Part shown: one piece after another, positions 61,339-64,000 of the stretch
How positions within the stretch are numbered: position 1 is the stretch's first letter
How the letters are laid out: each line of letters begins with the position of its first letter
Assembly (NCBI RefSeq): GCF_030410485.1
Contig: NZ_JAUHHC010000004.1
Coordinates: 570,128 to 634,127 of the forward strand
Reading direction: 5' to 3'
DNA length: 64,000 nt
Source: Roseateles violae
GTDB lineage: Bacteria; Pseudomonadota; Gammaproteobacteria; Burkholderiales; Burkholderiaceae_C
Translations under genes and position numbers: made by a program
Notes under the pieces: generated by a model
Databases searched by the model: none
Seen by the model: only the letters and a program-made list of their open reading frames with translations
Told to the model about the DNA's origin: nothing

Positions 61339-63579
61339 TCAGCCCTGGTAACCCGGCGCCAGCGCCTGCTCGCGGCGGCGGTAGCTGCGCCGCGTGCCCC
61401 AGGCGATGGCCGCGATGCCCAGCGCCAGCAGCGCCAGCGGCCACCAGATGGGCGAATTCCAGGCGGCGATCTTGCGCGTGCGCTCGGCCGCGTCCACGCG
61501 GTAGTAGCGCGCGACGTCGCGGATCACGACGCCGGGCTTGCCGTTGTGCACCCAGGACTGGAAGGCCAGACCCGAGTAGGACCAATAGCCCCAGGCCCAG
61601 GGCGCGTCCTCGCGCGCGATCGCGACCATGCGGTCGATCACCTGCTGCTTCTCCGGCCCTTCTTCCAGCGTCTGCAGGCGCCGGTAGAGCCGGTCGAACT
61701 CGGGATTGGCGTAATTGGCCGCGTTCTCGCCCTCGTGCAGCGACTTCGCGTTGGGCCCGTAGAGCAGGAAGAGGAAGTTCTCCGCATCCGGATAGTCGGC
61801 GAACCAGCCCCACCAGAAGACCTGGTGCTTGCCCTTCAGCACCTTCTCCTGGAACTGGTTGAAGTCGGTCGCTCGCACCTCGAGCTGGATGCCCAGCTTG
61901 GCGAACTGCTTGACCATCCAGTCGTTCTCGGCCTTCAGCTCCGGCGTCGGCGTGCGCTGGTAGTCGTAGCTGAGCACCAGCGGCCGGCCGCTCTGCGCGT
62001 CGCGGCCCTCCGGATAACCCGCCTCGGCCAGCAGTTGCCGAGCCTCCTCGATCGAGCGGCGCTCGATGCGGCCGTCCACCCGCTTGTGGGTCACCGGGTT
62101 GAAGCCCTCGGGCTCGCCCTCGCGCGAGCCGAACACGCCGGGCGGCACCGGGCCGTGAGCGGCGTCGCCGCCCTTGTTGCGGAAGATGCGGCCATAGCCC
62201 TCCTCCCAGTCGATCGCGATCGACAAGGCCTGGCGCAGCTTGCGGTTCTTCAGCTGCTGTTCGGGCGTGTCGCCGCGGCCGACCACCGGGTCCAGCCAGT
62301 TGAAGCCCAGATACCAGTTGGTGATGTCGACCGCCATCGGGAACTGGTAGCCGCGCTCGTCGAAGCTCTTGCGCACCTCGTCGGAATCGTTCTTGTCGAC
62401 CATGAACTCGACGCCCCAGTCGGCCCGATCGATCTCGGGCAGGTCCAGATAACCCTGCTTGAACAGCTCCTTGATCGGCACCCGCTCCTTGACGATATTG
62501 GCCACCACCTTGTCGACGAAGGGCACGGTCTTGCCGCAGTCGGCCAGGCGGCCGGCGGCCCGGTCGTCCGGCGCGCCCTCGCAGGGATAGTGGTCGACGC
62601 GGTAGTTCGGATTGCGCGACATCACATGGCGGCGATCCTGCTGGTACTCCGTCATCATGAAGGGCCCGGTGCCGACCGGCCAGCGGTTCCAGGACAGGCT
62701 GGCCTCGCTCATGCCCGGCTGCGCATAGAAGGCGTCGAGCTCCCAGGGCACCGGCGCGAGAAAGGTCGTCGCCATCCAGTAGTTCCACTGCGGGTACTTG
62801 CCCTTGATGCGGATGCGCAGCAGGTGCTTGTCGACCGCTTCGGCCCCGGTCAGCGGCCAGCGGCGGAAGTCCAGGAAGGGCTTGTCGGCCAGGGTCTCGG
62901 GCAGGCCCTGCAGCTGCTTGGCGCTTTCCCGGCGGATCAGCTCGCCATATTCGCGCAGGCCCAGCACATGCTCGGCGAACAGCGCGAAGACCGGCGCCTC
63001 GATGCGCGGCGAGGCATGGCGCTTCAAGGCATAGACGAAATCCTCGGCCTCCAGCTCGCGCGTGCCCTGGACGGCAAAGTCCCAGGGCGAACGCTTGTCG
63101 CCCAGCTGGTCCCGGCTCAGCCGGTGGTAGAGGTAGCGGCCCTGCCCGTCCTTGGCAAAGGCCGGATGCGGCGCGTATTTCAGGCCCGGCCGCAGCGGCA
63201 CCTCGTAGACGCTTTGCGCGATGCGCTCGACCGGCGCATCGTCGGGCAGGCGCTGGCCCTTCTCGTCCAGGTAATAGGGCTTGACCACCTCGGACGCCGC
63301 GCGCCCGATCAGCTGGTAGGGCCGCTTCAGGTAGTGGTAGCCGTAGGGCGGCTCGTAGATCTCGTAGGTGTAGGCGCTCTCGGGCGCCGCGTACGAGGAG
63401 GTCGGGTCCAGATAGCGCGGCGAGCGTTCGGTGAACGCCATGTAGAGGGTGTTCTCCTTCTCGGCGCCGAGCGGATGCGGGCTGTTGTTGCAGCCGGCCA
63501 GCAGCAGGCCGACGCCGGCCAGGAGGCCGGCCAGTGCAGCAGTTGCCGATGTTCGCTTCAGACCGATAAGCCCACGCAC
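61339..63579 (-). CDS. peptide-binding lipoprotein of the ABC importer (SBP family 5) with C-terminal membrane helix
   Basis: The 746-residue protein has a lipoprotein signal with lipobox LLAGC near residue 30. An SBP_bac_5 domain follows, with GTGPFMMTEYQQD, QALSIAIDWEEGYGRIF and FWWGWFADYPDAENFLFLLYG. Unusually, a further hydrophobic helix, IWWPLALLALGIAAIAWG, lies near the C-terminus (about 706-724) before a basic RRSYRRREQ tail. The protein could therefore be tethered at both ends. It is the first gene of the operon. Confidence 0.9.
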   Translation of the reverse strand: MRGLIGLKRTSATAALAGLLAGVGLLLAGCNNSPHPLGAEKENTLYMAFTERSPRYLDPTSSYAAPESAYTYEIYEPPYGYHYLKRPYQLIGRAASEVVKPYYLDEKGQRLPDDAPVERIAQSVYEVPLRPGLKYAPHPAFAKDGQGRYLYHRLSRDQLGDKRSPWDFAVQGTRELEAEDFVYALKRHASPRIEAPVFALFAEHVLGLREYGELIRRESAKQLQGLPETLADKPFLDFRRWPLTGAEAVDKHLLRIRIKGKYPQWNYWMATTFLAPVPWELDAFYAQPGMSEASLSWNRWPVGTGPFMMTEYQQDRRHVMSRNPNYRVDHYPCEGAPDDRAAGRLADCGKTVPFVDKVVANIVKERVPIKELFKQGYLDLPEIDRADWGVEFMVDKNDSDEVRKSFDERGYQFPMAVDITNWYLGFNWLDPVVGRGDTPEQQLKNRKLRQALSIAIDWEEGYGRIFRNKGGDAAHGPVPPGVFGSREGEPEGFNPVTHKRVDGRIERRSIEEARQLLAEAGYPEGRDAQSGRPLVLSYDYQRTPTPELKAENDWMVKQFAKLGIQLEVRATDFNQFQEKVLKGKHQVFWWGWFADYPDAENFLFLLYGPNAKSLHEGENAANYANPEFDRLYRRLQTLEEGPEKQQVIDRMVAIAREDAPWAWGYWSYSGLAFQSWVHNGKPGVVIRDVARYYRVDAAERTRKIAAWNSPIWWPLALLALGIAAIAWGTRRSYRRREQALAPGYQG

Positions 63580-63625
63580 GCGAGTTCCCTCAAACCACAG
63601 ATCTCGCAGTCAACAAACCGGGCGA

Positions 63626-63678
63626 GACAAAAAGAACGCCTCCGGCGCGAGCCGGCTCGTGACCGGCGCCCAGGAGGC
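63626..63678 (-). terminator. intrinsic terminator after the LD-carboxypeptidase gene
   Basis: GCCTCC (63638-63643) pairs with GGAGGC (63673-63678), with further pairing of GGCGC/GCGCC inside. On the minus strand a T-rich GTTCTTTTTG follows. Confidence 0.65.
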
Positions 63679-63726
63679 ATTGCTTCACATCATAGCCGCT
63701 GCCGCGAGGGGCCCGGCCGCGGGCCG

Positions 63727-64000
63727 TCAATGGGCGTGGTCGTGGCCTTCGTGCGCGTGCGAATGGTGGTGATGGTGCTGAGGGTCGCCCTGCCAGCCGA
63801 TGAAGGCGTCGCGGCCCTGCACCAGCAGCTCGACCTTGGCGCCGACCGGCAGGCAGACCTTGGTCCGCACATGGCCGAAGGGCAGACCGCTGAGGATGGG
63901 CGTCTTGGTGCGCGCGCGCACCGCCTCGATGGCCGACTTCAGCGTGTAGCCGCGGTCCAGCGGCGACTTGCGCCAGGCGCTGAACTCGCCCAGCACGACG
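63727..64000 (-). CDS. LD-carboxypeptidase (peptidase S66), C-terminal part with His-rich tail
   Basis: Only the last 90 or so codons are inside the window. They match the C-terminus of LdcA/MccF-type enzymes: LGEFSAWRKSPLDRGYTL, TKTPILSGLPFGHVRTKVCLPVGAKVELLV. The S66 family cuts the L,D bond of cytosolic peptidoglycan tetrapeptides during recycling. After the fold the protein adds a His-rich tail, QHHHHHSHAHEGHDHAH. The frame enters the window from the right edge without interruption. Confidence 0.82.
   Translation of the reverse strand, partial: VVLGEFSAWRKSPLDRGYTLKSAIEAVRARTKTPILSGLPFGHVRTKVCLPVGAKVELLVQGRDAFIGWQGDPQHHHHHSHAHEGHDHAH

Overview
The window is a high-GC bacterial chromosome segment. 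Gene content and order point to a betaproteobacterium of the order Burkholderiales, probably the Rubrivivax/Roseateles/Mitsuaria side. Indicators are the ccoI-ccoS-ccoNOQP-ccoG cytochrome cbb3 cluster, the exbB-exbD-lpxK-Trm112-kdsB-adk order, the icd/csp/clpS/clpA block and ETF-quinone oxidoreductase. This assignment rests on recognition of gene families and synteny, not on a database search. The region looks like ordinary vertically inherited core and semi-core genome: no insertion sequence, prophage, CRISPR array or integrase was recognised.

Layout. Positions 1-342 hold a partial LysE-type exporter. A VOC-fold protein and a TetR regulator (477-1574) lie opposite a complete reductive pyrimidine catabolism operon (1714-8610: preT, preA, NCS1 permease, dihydropyrimidinase, Zn-dependent ureido hydrolase). 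Two tandem paralogous secreted Gly/His-rich proteins follow (8638-9632), then a VanY-type peptidase, a DUF6265-DUF3224 fusion, an orphan ParB-like protein, a thioesterase, YceH, an SDR, ETF-QO and a membrane diguanylate cyclase. From 18 to 33 kb lies housekeeping: tRNA-Ser(GCT), lysC, tilS, accA, an AlkA-type glycosylase, cysS, a TPR protein, two cyclophilins, lpxH, an MtfA-like peptidase, clpA-clpS, a cold-shock protein, a decayed ScyD-like remnant and icd.

From 32.6 to 41 kb one minus-strand operon encodes the cbb3 oxidase and its assembly factors, including the copper ATPase CcoI, CcoS, CcoG, FixH and a TauE/SafE-family protein. DUF192, sodB and xseA follow. An ExbB/ExbD pair is coupled to lipid A and Kdo genes (43.9-46.9 kb), followed by adk and an HSD10-type dehydrogenase behind a LiuR-like palindrome. 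From 48.8 to 56.6 kb there is a TonB module: tonB, exbB, two exbD genes, a periplasmic helical-repeat protein, a 2-oxoglutarate/Fe(II) oxygenase and a 901-residue TonB-dependent receptor. The window ends with a YejABEF-like peptide ABC importer and the C-terminus of an LD-carboxypeptidase with a natural His-rich tail.

The points most worth following up are: the tandem operator-like repeats between the TetR gene and preT; the tandem Gly/His-rich secreted proteins, one with a calcium-loop-like motif; the in-frame DUF6265-DUF3224 fusion; the TonB/ExbBDD/repeat-protein/oxygenase/receptor module; the peptide-binding lipoprotein with a C-terminal membrane anchor; and an unassigned 101-residue membrane protein in the cbb3 assembly operon. 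I did not find a clearly new multi-gene defence or mobile system.
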